A stretch of 36,666 bases of DNA from CAJXNP01 sp050305935 (lineage in GTDB: Bacteria; Bacteroidota; Bacteroidia; Cytophagales; Cyclobacteriaceae), in contig JBNLGG010000043.1 of the NCBI GenBank assembly GCA_050305935.1, positions 1-36,666 of the forward strand, in the 5' to 3' direction. Shown one piece after another: positions 16,972 to 25,499 of this stretch. A model generated the notes under the pieces. The model saw only the letters and a list, made by a program, of their open reading frames with translations. It made no database searches and was not told where the DNA came from. A program made the position numbers and the translations under genes. Position 1 is the stretch's first letter, and each line of letters starts with the position of its first letter.

Positions 16972-17330
16972 AGCAGTTTACAACCAAAAACCGAAATAAG
17001 GTCGTAATGTTTTACGAATAATTTTGCCAAATTTTCTCATTTTGCAAAGTCTCCTTTTTATCGACAATAATGCCTTTGTTGCCAAAAATCAGTATTAGTT
17101 GGCCATTTTTGAATACTATTCTCAAAATGTAGGAGATTGTATACATAAGTAAGGTTAACGCTTTCCGTGGTAACTAAAAATAGCCGTTTATTAGCGTACT
17201 TTGAAGATATAAAGTTGAGGAAAACAAAAAACTTTAGCTTTTACCAGGTATTATTTTTATGATTTATATAAATACACCAAAGACTAAAGATTTCAAAAGA
17301 TAATTTCATAGGTTGTGGTTTAATGTTTGT
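16972..17330. other. Intergenic region without a recognised gene
   Basis: About 360 AT-rich bases between the rplT terminator and the hairpin that follows the cyclophilin gene. I see no coding frame with protein-like composition and no tRNA. A small RNA cannot be excluded, because a terminator-like hairpin readable on the plus strand ends the stretch. Confidence 0.5.
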
Positions 17331-17367
17331 CAAAAGGCCGTTTAAAAGAAGCGGTCTTTTGCTTTTT
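17331..17367. terminator. Bidirectional terminator downstream of the cyclophilin gene
   Basis: CAAAAGGCCG (17331-17340) pairs with CGGTCTTTTG (17352-17361), one G-T wobble, 11-base loop. It starts 24 bases past the minus-strand cyclophilin stop. On the plus strand it is followed by CTTTTT, so it could also end a plus-strand transcript. Confidence 0.6.
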
Positions 17368-17384
17368 ACAGCATTTGGTGTATT

Positions 17385-17822
17385 CTATTCCTCCACAATT
17401 ACCACCTTGTCCATCACGTCCCCGGCTTTAATCTGGTCTATCACATCCATACCTTCCACTACTTTTCCGAAACAGGTATGATTTCCATCGAGGTGCTTGG
17501 TATTTGTACGATTGTGACAAATAAAAAATTGGGAGCCCCCGGTGTTCCTTCCGGCATGGGCCATTGACAGCACACCTTTATCGTGGAACTGCTTTTCAGC
17601 ATCTACTTCACATTTTATGGTATATCCCGGACCTCCGGTGCCATCGCCTTTCGGACATCCACCCTGGATGACGAAATCAGGAATGACCCGATGGAACGTG
17701 AGCCCGTCGTAAAAGCCTTTGTTGGCCAGATCAACGAAATTATTAACAGCAATGGGAGTCTCTTTTTCATATAATTCCAATTTCATCTTACCCTTTACCG
17801 TATGGATTTCTGCGTACTTCAT
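17385..17822 (-). CDS. Cyclophilin-type peptidyl-prolyl cis-trans isomerase
   Basis: Single-domain cyclophilin of 145 residues without a signal peptide, so cytoplasmic. It accelerates Xaa-Pro isomerisation during folding. The active-site residues are visible: Arg45 and Gln53 in FHRVIPDFVIQGGCPKGDGT, Gln98 and Phe99 in GGSQFFI, and His115 in HLDGNHTCFG. The last position, Trp in human CypA, is His here as in many bacterial cyclophilins. A perfect -7 box (TACTTTTG, minus strand, 17840-17847) lies close upstream and gives a very short leader. The gene stands alone. Confidence 0.94.
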   Translation of the reverse strand: MKYAEIHTVKGKMKLELYEKETPIAVNNFVDLANKGFYDGLTFHRVIPDFVIQGGCPKGDGTGGPGYTIKCEVDAEKQFHDKGVLSMAHAGRNTGGSQFFICHNRTNTKHLDGNHTCFGKVVEGMDVIDQIKAGDVMDKVVIVEE

Positions 17823-17839
17823 ATTGATAATTTTTTTTG

Positions 17840-17847
17840 CAAAAGTA
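17840..17847 (-). promoter_or_regulatory. -7 box of the cyclophilin gene
   Basis: On the minus strand TACTTTTG fits TAnnTTTG exactly, 17 bases before the ATG. A TTTG lies 15 bases farther up, shorter than the usual -33/-7 spacing. Confidence 0.4.
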
Positions 17848-18065
17848 ATTAAATTCGTTAGGCAAATGATTATTTGTTGGCAAATTTAAAAGGAACTAGG
17901 GTTTACCATTTTTTGGACAAATAAGATTAACCCTAAAAAAATTAACGTCTCCGCGCCGCGTATTAAGGTATTTCCCTTGTCATAAATTGGAAAAGTGGTC
18001 AAATTACCCTTTTTTAGATGTTTGTTTGAATTTGAAAAGTGTTAATAATCATTAAAGTTAGTAGT

Positions 18066-18530
18066 ATGAAAAAGTTAGTTGCATTATTTTTTACGATGTT
18101 AGTGTTGATGACGGGTGTTAGGGCAGATGAAGGACAAGAAATTACCGATGCTGATCTGTGGAAATATGCCCTTTTAAACGAAGTGGTCGATCAAATGAAA
18201 AAGGACATTAGTACAGCAGTAAATGAAATGATCGCAAACCAGGAAGGAATAGATGGAAAGCGATATGTAGAATTGTCCAAGACGAAAGGTGATGAAGCCA
18301 AATTAGCGGAATTGGGAGCAACTGATCTGGAAAAGCAGTTTCTTCAGCTTGTGGAAGAGGAAAAAGCAAAGCGGATCGATGCTATCAAAACTGTGAATCA
18401 GGAGCTTGCTACTAAGATGGTGGGAGATGGCGGAAGAACCTACAAAGCAATTAAATCTGCTTTGGAGGAAGACGCTGATCTAAAAGCCAGGTATGATGCT
18501 ATTGTGGCAAAAGTTCAACTGGCCGAATAG
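18066..18530 (+). CDS. Small exported helical protein, unknown function
   Basis: From the ATG at 18066 the protein has 154 residues: signal peptide MKKLVALFFTMLVLMTGVRA, then a charged, almost entirely helical mature part (ITDADLWKYALLNEVVDQMK ... KQFLQLVEEEKAKRIDAIKT ... GGRTYKAIKSALEEDADLKA). The pattern resembles DUF4168-type periplasmic proteins, but I cannot assign it firmly. An in-frame upstream start (18039) would put nine residues before the signal peptide and is less likely. The gene is monocistronic, ended by a strong hairpin terminator 22 bases downstream. Confidence 0.65.
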   Translation: MKKLVALFFTMLVLMTGVRADEGQEITDADLWKYALLNEVVDQMKKDISTAVNEMIANQEGIDGKRYVELSKTKGDEAKLAELGATDLEKQFLQLVEEEKAKRIDAIKTVNQELATKMVGDGGRTYKAIKSALEEDADLKARYDAIVAKVQLAE

Positions 18531-18552
18531 AACAAGAATTGTGTATATATAT

Positions 18553-18582
18553 AAAAGGCGCTCTGGAAGGCGCCTTTTTTGT
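18553..18582 (+). terminator. Rho-independent terminator
   Basis: AAAAGGCGC (18553-18561) pairs perfectly with GCGCCTTTT (18570-18578), loop of 8 bases, followed by TT and GTTT. It terminates the small exported protein gene. Confidence 0.9.
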
Positions 18583-18655
18583 TTAAATAAGTTTGTTGAA
18601 TGATTTACCCTGCTGAATTATAGAATGTTTGGTAAATTTTCTATTCTTATTGAAG

Positions 18656-19792
18656 ATGCCTATGAAACGACGATCATTCCTAACGAAATCACTACAACTA
18701 GGTGCTCTTACAGGAATTGCCTCCCACCTTCCGGTTTTTAATATTATCTCCAGACCGCTCAAGAGCGAAAAAGGTCTGGGGGTTGCTCTCGTGGGCCTGG
18801 GAAATTATGCTACCAATCAATTGGCGCCAGCGTTGCAGCAGACAAAAAAATGCTACTTATCAGCCATCGTTACCGGATCACCAGATAAGGCTGATTCCTG
18901 GAGTAAGAAGTACAGTATACCAGATAATAACATATACAATTATGATTCTTTTGACGAGATAGCTTCAAATAAAGATGTGGATGTGATCTACATTGTTCTC
19001 CCTAATGGGATGCACGCTGAATACACCATTAGGGGCGCAGAAGCTGGAAAACATATGATTTGCGAAAAACCAATGGCCAACACCACACAAGAATGCCGTG
19101 ATATGATTTCAGCGTGTGCAAAGGCTAATGTTAAGCTGGGAATCGGTTATCGTCTGCACTATGATCCTTTTAACCTTGATATGATGAGGATTGGACAGAA
19201 TAAGGTTTATGGAAAACTTGATAAGGTGGAGGGTGGTTTCGCCTTTACGCTCAGGAATCGAAATGCGTGGCGTTTAAATAAAGAACTGGCGGGAGGAGGA
19301 CCGCTGATGGATGTAGGTATTTATGTGATTCAAGGGTGTATTTATACGATTGGACAATTGCCAATAAACCTAAAGGCACAAAATACTACGGTGGACAAGG
19401 ACTTCTTCAATTCAGTGGGTGTCGAAGGTTCCTTGAAATGGACAATGGATTTTCCGGGAGGATTAGTGGCAAATTGCGAGACCAGTTATGAGGACGGGTA
19501 TAATTATTTGAAGGGCTATACAAAAAAAGGAACTTTTGAAATTGATCCGGCTTATTCCTATGGATCTCTAAAAGGCAGTACGCCGGATGGCCCCATGAAG
19601 TTTGTTCAGGTAAACCAGCAAGCGCAACAAATGGACGCCTACGCCACCAGTGTTTTGTTTGGCGAAAAGCTATTGGTTCCCGGTGAGATGGGATTACGGG
19701 ATATGATGATCATCGAAAAGATTTACGAATCGGCACAGACCAATACAGAAGTGAAGTTGAAGGATCTACCAAAGGTCCTCCACCTAGTATAA
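18656..19792 (+). CDS. Tat-exported Gfo/Idh/MocA family oxidoreductase (GFOR-like)
   Basis: NAD(P)-dependent sugar oxidoreductase with a twin-arginine signal (MKRRSFLTKSLQLGALTGIA), so probably exported folded with its cofactor. The Rossmann domain begins GVALVGLGNYATNQLAPAL, and the catalytic EKP motif is ICEKPMANTT. The C-terminal beta-sheet domain carries AGGGPLMDVGIYVIQG, where Tyr replaces the usual His of D-x-G-x-H, as in glucose-fructose oxidoreductase. The start is taken at ATG 18656 (MPMKRRS); ATG 18662 is equally plausible, and a TTG at 18629 would bury the Tat signal. It overlaps the convergent PD40-OmpA gene by 9 bases at the 3' ends. The substrate is unknown. Confidence 0.87.
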   Translation: MPMKRRSFLTKSLQLGALTGIASHLPVFNIISRPLKSEKGLGVALVGLGNYATNQLAPALQQTKKCYLSAIVTGSPDKADSWSKKYSIPDNNIYNYDSFDEIASNKDVDVIYIVLPNGMHAEYTIRGAEAGKHMICEKPMANTTQECRDMISACAKANVKLGIGYRLHYDPFNLDMMRIGQNKVYGKLDKVEGGFAFTLRNRNAWRLNKELAGGGPLMDVGIYVIQGCIYTIGQLPINLKAQNTTVDKDFFNSVGVEGSLKWTMDFPGGLVANCETSYEDGYNYLKGYTKKGTFEIDPAYSYGSLKGSTPDGPMKFVQVNQQAQQMDAYATSVLFGEKLLVPGEMGLRDMMIIEKIYESAQTNTEVKLKDLPKVLHLV

Positions 19793-21508
19793 ATTCATAT
19801 TAAACCTGTACCAGAAATTTGAATCAACGGACTGATTTACAGATAGTTCTTCCCTGTAGGTATATCCCTTTCCAACGGCCCTGATTTTTTCCTGTGGCAC
19901 ACCTTTCTTTATGAGATATTTCACAATGATATCTGCCCTGTTCTGTGTTTCCATATCGGGATCAAAACGAACTATTTCTTCAATTTGTGTTTGAAAGGCC
20001 TGTTCAAGATCAACTTGCGATGTGTCTGAAAATGCATCTTCCTCCGATTCAACACCTCCTTCCTCCAGGGTTTCCAGGTCGACGAATCCTTCATCGGTTT
20101 TATCTTCATCAGGCAATGGTTGCGAAAATCCTCCGGCATCCGAATCAATCATACCGTCACTTTGCATACTCTCCGGTTGGCTGGCTTCCGCAATGTGTTC
20201 AACTTTTTCTATTTCCATCGGCTTGTTTGTAAACGCTTGAATTTCGCAGATCATAGAGGGATTTTTTTGCAGAATGGAAATCAGCCTTTTCACCTCAATG
20301 TCTGATACCATCGACAGGTCGCTTGTAAGCGTGTCGATAACGATTGCATCAAGTGGATAGGCTTCTCCAATTCTGATTTGGTCAAGTGTAAAATCCAAAG
20401 TTTCCCGTCGGGAAGATTCCAAAAGATCCAGATCATACAGTTTCGAATAAAAGGTGTGCTGCCCATCTAACGGAAATATGGAGAAATCATAGGTTTTCCC
20501 TTCCGGTAAAATGATCTCGAATTCATTTTCCCCTTCCTCCAGGTTTATCCCGGTGACCAGCTTGCCTGTTTCCGCATCATATGCCTGGACATTGATCCGA
20601 TCAGTAAGGTTGCGATTGGCTATCTTACCTGAAATTAACACGACCTTTTTTGGGCGAAGCTCCTGGGGGAGCAACGCGATGGCGATATTAAGTTGATCTT
20701 TATAAACATCTGTGTAATATATTATATCACCCCTGGCCGGAACACTTACGAACTCGTCGTTACGGACTGAATTAATAATGTCAAGTGGTAAGGGTTGTGA
20801 CCAAATACCATCTTCTCTTCGAGTGAGATACAGGTCTAATTTCCCCATATTTCCAGGTCTTTCGCACGAATAGATCAAGGTTTGGTTGTCTGAGAGTATC
20901 CGTGGAGAGGTGGTGTTGCCAGCATTTATGTAGGAGGGGAGCTCTTCAGGTTCACCCCACATTCGGGCGGATTTTTTATGTGAAACATAAATTTTGCACC
21001 CCGATTTGGTGGTTTCATCCATATTGTCACATCGCATAAAATAAATCGACCTCCCGTCTGGCGACATGCTTGGGTTCCCATCGTTTCCCGGACTGTTCAG
21101 TGGCTTTCCGGGATTCACTGGTTGCGACCACTGGTCGCCGCTTTTTTCAGAAATGAGAATGTCATATTTACCAATACCTCCTGCCCGGTAGGAAGAAAAG
21201 AGTAAAAATTGACCATCAGGGCTGACATTAAAACTACCAAAATGGTCATTGCCTGATTTTAAAATGTACTTAATATATTCTGGCTCCTGCCAAAGGTCCC
21301 TGCCAAGTTTCTTCGAGTATTTAAGTTCATAATTTCCGGTATTGGAATAATTGGAATAAAAGACCATATAGGTTTCATCGCTTGTCAGGGATGGGTATAT
21401 ATGGGATTTCGTAGGCACATTGATTGTCCGGGGCAGCCTGGCCTTTTGCACTTGTGCGACAAGGGGTATGTGGAAGAGTAATATCAGAAAGCTTAATAAA
21501 ATTTTCAT
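19784..21508 (-). CDS. PD40 (WD40-like) protein with split OmpA-like C-terminal domain
   Basis: Exported protein of 574 residues. A signal peptide (MKILLSFLILLFHIPLVAQ) is followed by PD40 beta-propeller repeats (about 38-280: FNVSPDGQFLLFSSYRAGG, NPSMSPDGRSIYFMRCDN, SPRILSDNQTLIYSCE). A short beta-sandwich resembling a carboxypeptidase regulatory domain comes next (about 288-345), then an OmpA-like peptidoglycan-binding domain. The order recalls PorE of the type 9 secretion system without its TPR part. The OmpA domain is interrupted: the first half (380-428, ending CEIQAFTN) and second half (521-574, TQNRADIIVKYLIKKGVPQE) are separated by about 90 acidic, low-complexity residues. Expected role: anchoring a periplasmic propeller to the cell wall. 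Confidence 0.82.
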   Translation of the reverse strand: MKILLSFLILLFHIPLVAQVQKARLPRTINVPTKSHIYPSLTSDETYMVFYSNYSNTGNYELKYSKKLGRDLWQEPEYIKYILKSGNDHFGSFNVSPDGQFLLFSSYRAGGIGKYDILISEKSGDQWSQPVNPGKPLNSPGNDGNPSMSPDGRSIYFMRCDNMDETTKSGCKIYVSHKKSARMWGEPEELPSYINAGNTTSPRILSDNQTLIYSCERPGNMGKLDLYLTRREDGIWSQPLPLDIINSVRNDEFVSVPARGDIIYYTDVYKDQLNIAIALLPQELRPKKVVLISGKIANRNLTDRINVQAYDAETGKLVTGINLEEGENEFEIILPEGKTYDFSIFPLDGQHTFYSKLYDLDLLESSRRETLDFTLDQIRIGEAYPLDAIVIDTLTSDLSMVSDIEVKRLISILQKNPSMICEIQAFTNKPMEIEKVEHIAEASQPESMQSDGMIDSDAGGFSQPLPDEDKTDEGFVDLETLEEGGVESEEDAFSDTSQVDLEQAFQTQIEEIVRFDPDMETQNRADIIVKYLIKKGVPQEKIRAVGKGYTYREELSVNQSVDSNFWYRFNMNLY

Positions 21509-21668
21509 ATTTTATCTGTGTGAATTTCGATCAAGAAAATAGTAATTAAAATTGATAGTAGTAAGTCTTCTGCGCAAGAAAAAATTGGATCTCTGCAAAA
21601 CATCCTGATGTATACGGATTTGCGAATGATAGAACGATAACACTGATTGTTTGATAATCTTCTGCTAC

Positions 21669-22244
21669 TTAGAAATTGTAAAATTCGGCCCGTGCTTTTT
21701 CCACCCTCTTTCTTAATTCAAAGTCATCCGGATTATTGAGGTATTCTTCCACCAGTTTGGCGTATTCGGGATATTTTCTAAGGTTAAGATGCACGAAAAG
21801 GCTGTTTGGGATGAAATAAAAAATTGCGCCAATCATGAAATAGATAAACAGCCTTTTAACTATGTTCACTGCGTTTTTCTTTTTGCTGATCCCAAAAATG
21901 AGTGCGTGAATAATGATACTCAATGCCATCATTCCCATCCCACATAGCAATAACAAGTTTACCCCATCCAGAAACAACTGCTTGAAGATCACTCCAATTA
22001 GTGTAATTGCAATAGCTGTGGCTGAAAATCCATACAATGTAAAAACACGCTGGGGGATAAACGTAAACTTGTACTTGGATTTCTGAATGATCTGCTTAAA
22101 AAAAAAGAAATTTAAAAGGAGGTGAAGAGTGATTAAACCAACAAAAACAAATATCCATTCCGGATGATTCATCCAACAGGCAATGAGTGATCCACCACTT
22201 AAAACTGCCAATACAATTTCCGCCCGCTTAAAAAAATAGGTCAT
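21669..22244 (-). CDS. Multi-pass membrane protein, unknown function
   Basis: 191 residues with about five membrane segments (for example VLAVLSGGSLIACWM, WIFVFVGLITLHLLLNFFFF, ATAIAITLIGVIF, LLLLCGMGMMALSIIIHALI, LFIYFMIGAIFYFIPNSLFV) and a charged cytoplasmic tail (EYAKLVEEYLNNPDDFELRK). It lies 61 bases downstream of the SGNH hydrolase gene on the same strand, so it may be the third gene of that operon. No family was recognised. Confidence 0.6.
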   Translation of the reverse strand: MTYFFKRAEIVLAVLSGGSLIACWMNHPEWIFVFVGLITLHLLLNFFFFKQIIQKSKYKFTFIPQRVFTLYGFSATAIAITLIGVIFKQLFLDGVNLLLLCGMGMMALSIIIHALIFGISKKKNAVNIVKRLFIYFMIGAIFYFIPNSLFVHLNLRKYPEYAKLVEEYLNNPDDFELRKRVEKARAEFYNF

Positions 22245-22305
22245 GGTTTATTTCAAGATTTCCAATATTCTACTTTTTTGTTTGATAAACAAACCCTGTG
22301 CCGGA

Positions 22306-23694
22306 TTAGGGAATCACCACACCCCGATGGTTTGAGATATTCACCTTGTCCACTTTTGCAGAAAATGATTGGTTGATCTTGTCAATGATTTCATTAGCAA
22401 CAATCGCATAACCTCTAGGGGTAAGATGAATACCGTCAAGAGAAAACAATCCTCCTTCTATGAATTGGGTTGAAACCTGAACTCCGTCAATTTTTTTGCC
22501 ATTGGTAAACTCATTTAATAAGTTATCTGTATCGATGATTTCCACTTTCCCGGGTAGGGCATAATTCTCAATAACTGAATTAAATGCGTCTCTATGATTT
22601 TCAATATTTTTTAACTCCTCCAGCGTCAGCACAAGCTCATCCCTTAGCGGTTGATATAGCCCAGAAAGACTTGAGGGATTTAAGATCTCCAATACACCAT
22701 ATAGAGTAATTTTTTCACCGCTCTTTAGGTGTCGCAATTTAGGGAGTTCATTGCCTTCCTTATCTTTTAAATGTTCGCCTGGCAATTCGCGGTCTTCAAT
22801 TACAAATGCATTTGGGCCTTGTAGCGGAAATTCAATTAGTGGTCTCTTTAACTTCTGTTTTTCATCATCCGACAATTCTGTATTCTTGTCGATTTCAGAG
22901 TTATATGCAGTCACCAAGTTGTTATATTCCGAATAAATCTCATTTAGCTCATTGAACCACTCTTCGTTCAAAGTAGGGAAATCCTCATTCGTTGCCAGGT
23001 TGAAAAACGGCGCAGCAGTAACATCAGGAATCGTCAATAAAATCCCTTTTGCATCCCGACTGGTCAACGCCTCGATCAACAATTCATACATTTGCTCAAA
23101 TTCGGAAATGCTGGTCAGCGGAATACCCTCCGGATCACCCCCGTCCATGGCATATCCCAGTATATCATTATTGCCCATCCAGCAGGTGAAAAAAGTTGGC
23201 GACGCTTCTTTGATCATATCAATATAGCTTGTACTTGTCTCCCGACCATTGGGCACAATGCGATAGAAATAGTCACTTTCATTTGCTAAATGTTTATCAT
23301 TGATATCCTTTACCCTGATGCCGGGAATGCCAAGGTTGTTAAAATTACCCGACACTTTGCTAAATGCCTCAGGATCTTCTACCCAATAATTGAAGCCAGG
23401 AATGCCGTTAATGTAGCTGGTCAAATAGAAATACCCGGAGCCATTCCCTTCAGGCATCAACGGTTGATTTAAGGAAGTATGCATTTGAGTCCCAATAATT
23501 TGCGGGTAGGAGCTTAGTTGTACTTCCCTATACAAACCTCCATCGGCATATCCGGCAGTAAGAGAATTTCCCACAGCAAGGTAGTTAGAGAAATCAGCGG
23601 AGCCTGAATCGACGATGATAGGGCCATTTTCTTCACAAGATGAAAACAACAAAGACAGGACCACGAAAAGACCCGGGATTTTTCTGCTGATCAT
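22306..23694 (-). CDS. SGNH/GDSL-type lipoprotein hydrolase
   Basis: Esterase/lipase-like lipoprotein of 462 residues. The signal peptide ends in a lipobox (SLLFSSC, Cys20), so it is anchored in a membrane facing the periplasm or outside. Block I is YLAVGNSLTAGYADGGLY with the nucleophile Ser44 (N-S-L instead of D-S-L). Block III is CWMGNNDILGYA, and the Asp-His pair is in SLDGIHLTPRGYAIVANEII. A helical insert of about 100 residues (around 230-330) makes it longer than minimal SGNH enzymes. Its start codon overlaps the stop of the GMC oxidoreductase gene (ATGA, 23691-23694), so the two are translationally coupled and probably act together on a lipid ester. Confidence 0.85.
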   Translation of the reverse strand: MISRKIPGLFVVLSLLFSSCEENGPIIVDSGSADFSNYLAVGNSLTAGYADGGLYREVQLSSYPQIIGTQMHTSLNQPLMPEGNGSGYFYLTSYINGIPGFNYWVEDPEAFSKVSGNFNNLGIPGIRVKDINDKHLANESDYFYRIVPNGRETSTSYIDMIKEASPTFFTCWMGNNDILGYAMDGGDPEGIPLTSISEFEQMYELLIEALTSRDAKGILLTIPDVTAAPFFNLATNEDFPTLNEEWFNELNEIYSEYNNLVTAYNSEIDKNTELSDDEKQKLKRPLIEFPLQGPNAFVIEDRELPGEHLKDKEGNELPKLRHLKSGEKITLYGVLEILNPSSLSGLYQPLRDELVLTLEELKNIENHRDAFNSVIENYALPGKVEIIDTDNLLNEFTNGKKIDGVQVSTQFIEGGLFSLDGIHLTPRGYAIVANEIIDKINQSFSAKVDKVNISNHRGVVIP

Positions 23695-25328
23695 AGTGGA
23701 TTGTTTAACACAGTAGGGTGCAAATTAATAAGGTCTTCCAGTTTTTGCCGGGTGTTTCCCGGTTTTTCAGGTATCCGGCTCATGGCATATTCTGAAAGAG
23801 CCGTAATTGTTAAGCTTGGATTTACACCGAGATTGCATGGAATGATGGAACCATCCAGCACATACATATTGGGATAATTGAAAACTTGAAATTCTTTATC
23901 AACCACGCCATCTTTTTCATTCTCTCCCATCGGACATCCGCCCAAAATATGCGCCGTCATCGGCATGTTCATAATAATTTCCGGAAGGACGTTGGCAGCA
24001 ATCCCGTCTACCTTTTTGGCATAGCGGTGCATCACTTCCTGGCCGATGGGAATATAGGCGGGCACCTTGCTTTCCTTATCATTCCTGAACGACATCCTTC
24101 CACCAAACAGGCCATTCCTCCATTTCATTCGCATGCTATTGTCGAGAGACTGCATAACAAGAAAAATGATGGAATTGGTGCCCCACTTTTTGATATTGAA
24201 GGTCAATTTTAAAAAATTGAATGGATGCTGTATGATTTGAAGCAAAAGCTTCACCGTTCTGATAAAGCCATTGCCTCCACTCACCGCCAGTGTACCAAGC
24301 CGCCCCATCGCGCCTGAATGATCATTGTATTTGACAATTTCAATATGTGTGTGCTCGTCCGGGTTAAAGTAAGAACTGATGGCAATGCCATTGTTCAATT
24401 TTTTGTTTGCTTTGGTTACACCACACAGTGATTCTGAATTAGTCCTTATGTTGGTTCCAAGCGAATCGGAAATACCAGGCATGGTTTTGTACTTGTATTT
24501 TTGCTTTAGAAGCAAGTCCATGCTTCCCAAAACCCCGCCACTGATAATTAGTCCTTTGGAAGAAAACTTCCCCCTTCTACCGCCAAAATAAGCTGTGCTA
24601 GCCCGGGTGTGGACTACATACTTACCTTTTAAATATTCAATCTTAGTAGCCAATGTCTCGGCGACAATCTCAACACCATTCTTTTCAGCGAAATACAAGT
24701 AGTTCTTGTCTAATGTGTTCTTCGCATTGTAACGGCAGCCCACCATGCATCCGGCGCATTCCCGGCAACCTTCACGAAGTGGGCCTTTGCCTTTAAAATA
24801 GGGGTCGTGAGTCTTTTCAGGATCACCAAAAAATACCCCCACATTGACTCCTGAAAAGGATTCCTTTTTTTTCATGTCTTCGGCTACTTCCTTAAGCAAC
24901 TCATCCTCTTCATGTAGTCGGGTATGAGGCACTGTCCCGAGCATAAATTTGGCTGTTTTATAAAAAGGCATCAGCACATTTTTCCAATCATTCAGGTGTG
25001 ACCACACCTTGTTGGAGAAAAATTCGTCCCCGGGCACCATGTGTGTGTTAGCGTAGACAATACTTCCGCCTCCCACGCCAACACCGCTTAAAATGGTAAT
25101 CTGGCGAAAAAATGTAAGTTTTTGAAAGCCAAAGAAACGCAATGCTGGCAGCCAGAGGAACTTTTTCAAGTTCCAGTCTGATTTTGGAAAATCCTTTTCG
25201 GTGAACTTTCTTCCCTTCTCAATCACCAACACAGAATAGCCTTTTTCCGCCAAACGCATGGCGCTGACACTCCCTCCAAAACCGGAGCCTATAATGATAT
25301 AATCATACACTTTTTCCATCGCTACCAA
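23691..25328 (-). CDS. GMC-family FAD oxidoreductase (cholesterol-oxidase-like, ChoD type)
   Basis: Flavoprotein of 545 residues. The FAD-binding Rossmann motif is YDYIIIGSGFGGSVSAMRLA, with GVGVGGGSIVYANTHMVPG as the second FAD contact. The C-terminus AHILGGCPMG then VNPSLTITALSEYA is the GMC_oxred_C active-site region with the catalytic Asn. Between them is a cysteine cluster, Cys188, 191, 194 and 198 (CRECAGCMVGCRYNAKNTL, C-x2-C-x2-C-x3-C), known in the mycobacterial ChoD-like branch and reminiscent of an iron-sulfur ligand set. These enzymes oxidise hydroxylated, often sterol-like or long-chain lipids. No signal peptide is seen, so cytoplasmic. Met4 (MEKVYDY) is the likelier start. First gene of the minus-strand operon with the SGNH hydrolase. 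Confidence 0.85.
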   Translation of the reverse strand: MVAMEKVYDYIIIGSGFGGSVSAMRLAEKGYSVLVIEKGRKFTEKDFPKSDWNLKKFLWLPALRFFGFQKLTFFRQITILSGVGVGGGSIVYANTHMVPGDEFFSNKVWSHLNDWKNVLMPFYKTAKFMLGTVPHTRLHEEDELLKEVAEDMKKKESFSGVNVGVFFGDPEKTHDPYFKGKGPLREGCRECAGCMVGCRYNAKNTLDKNYLYFAEKNGVEIVAETLATKIEYLKGKYVVHTRASTAYFGGRRGKFSSKGLIISGGVLGSMDLLLKQKYKYKTMPGISDSLGTNIRTNSESLCGVTKANKKLNNGIAISSYFNPDEHTHIEIVKYNDHSGAMGRLGTLAVSGGNGFIRTVKLLLQIIQHPFNFLKLTFNIKKWGTNSIIFLVMQSLDNSMRMKWRNGLFGGRMSFRNDKESKVPAYIPIGQEVMHRYAKKVDGIAANVLPEIIMNMPMTAHILGGCPMGENEKDGVVDKEFQVFNYPNMYVLDGSIIPCNLGVNPSLTITALSEYAMSRIPEKPGNTRQKLEDLINLHPTVLNNPL

Positions 25329-25499
25329 AAAACTAATCCATCACCAGGATGTTTTCCTTCAGAGGAATTAAATTACAATTTATATCCCTTAGATTTAGGC
25401 AATCTGGTTATATTTATTGACCTGAGTTCAATACGGTTTTTGTCATTCCAAATAAAAACCAAGTGCATAACAGCTCGGGTGATTTATTAAAGCGCCGAA

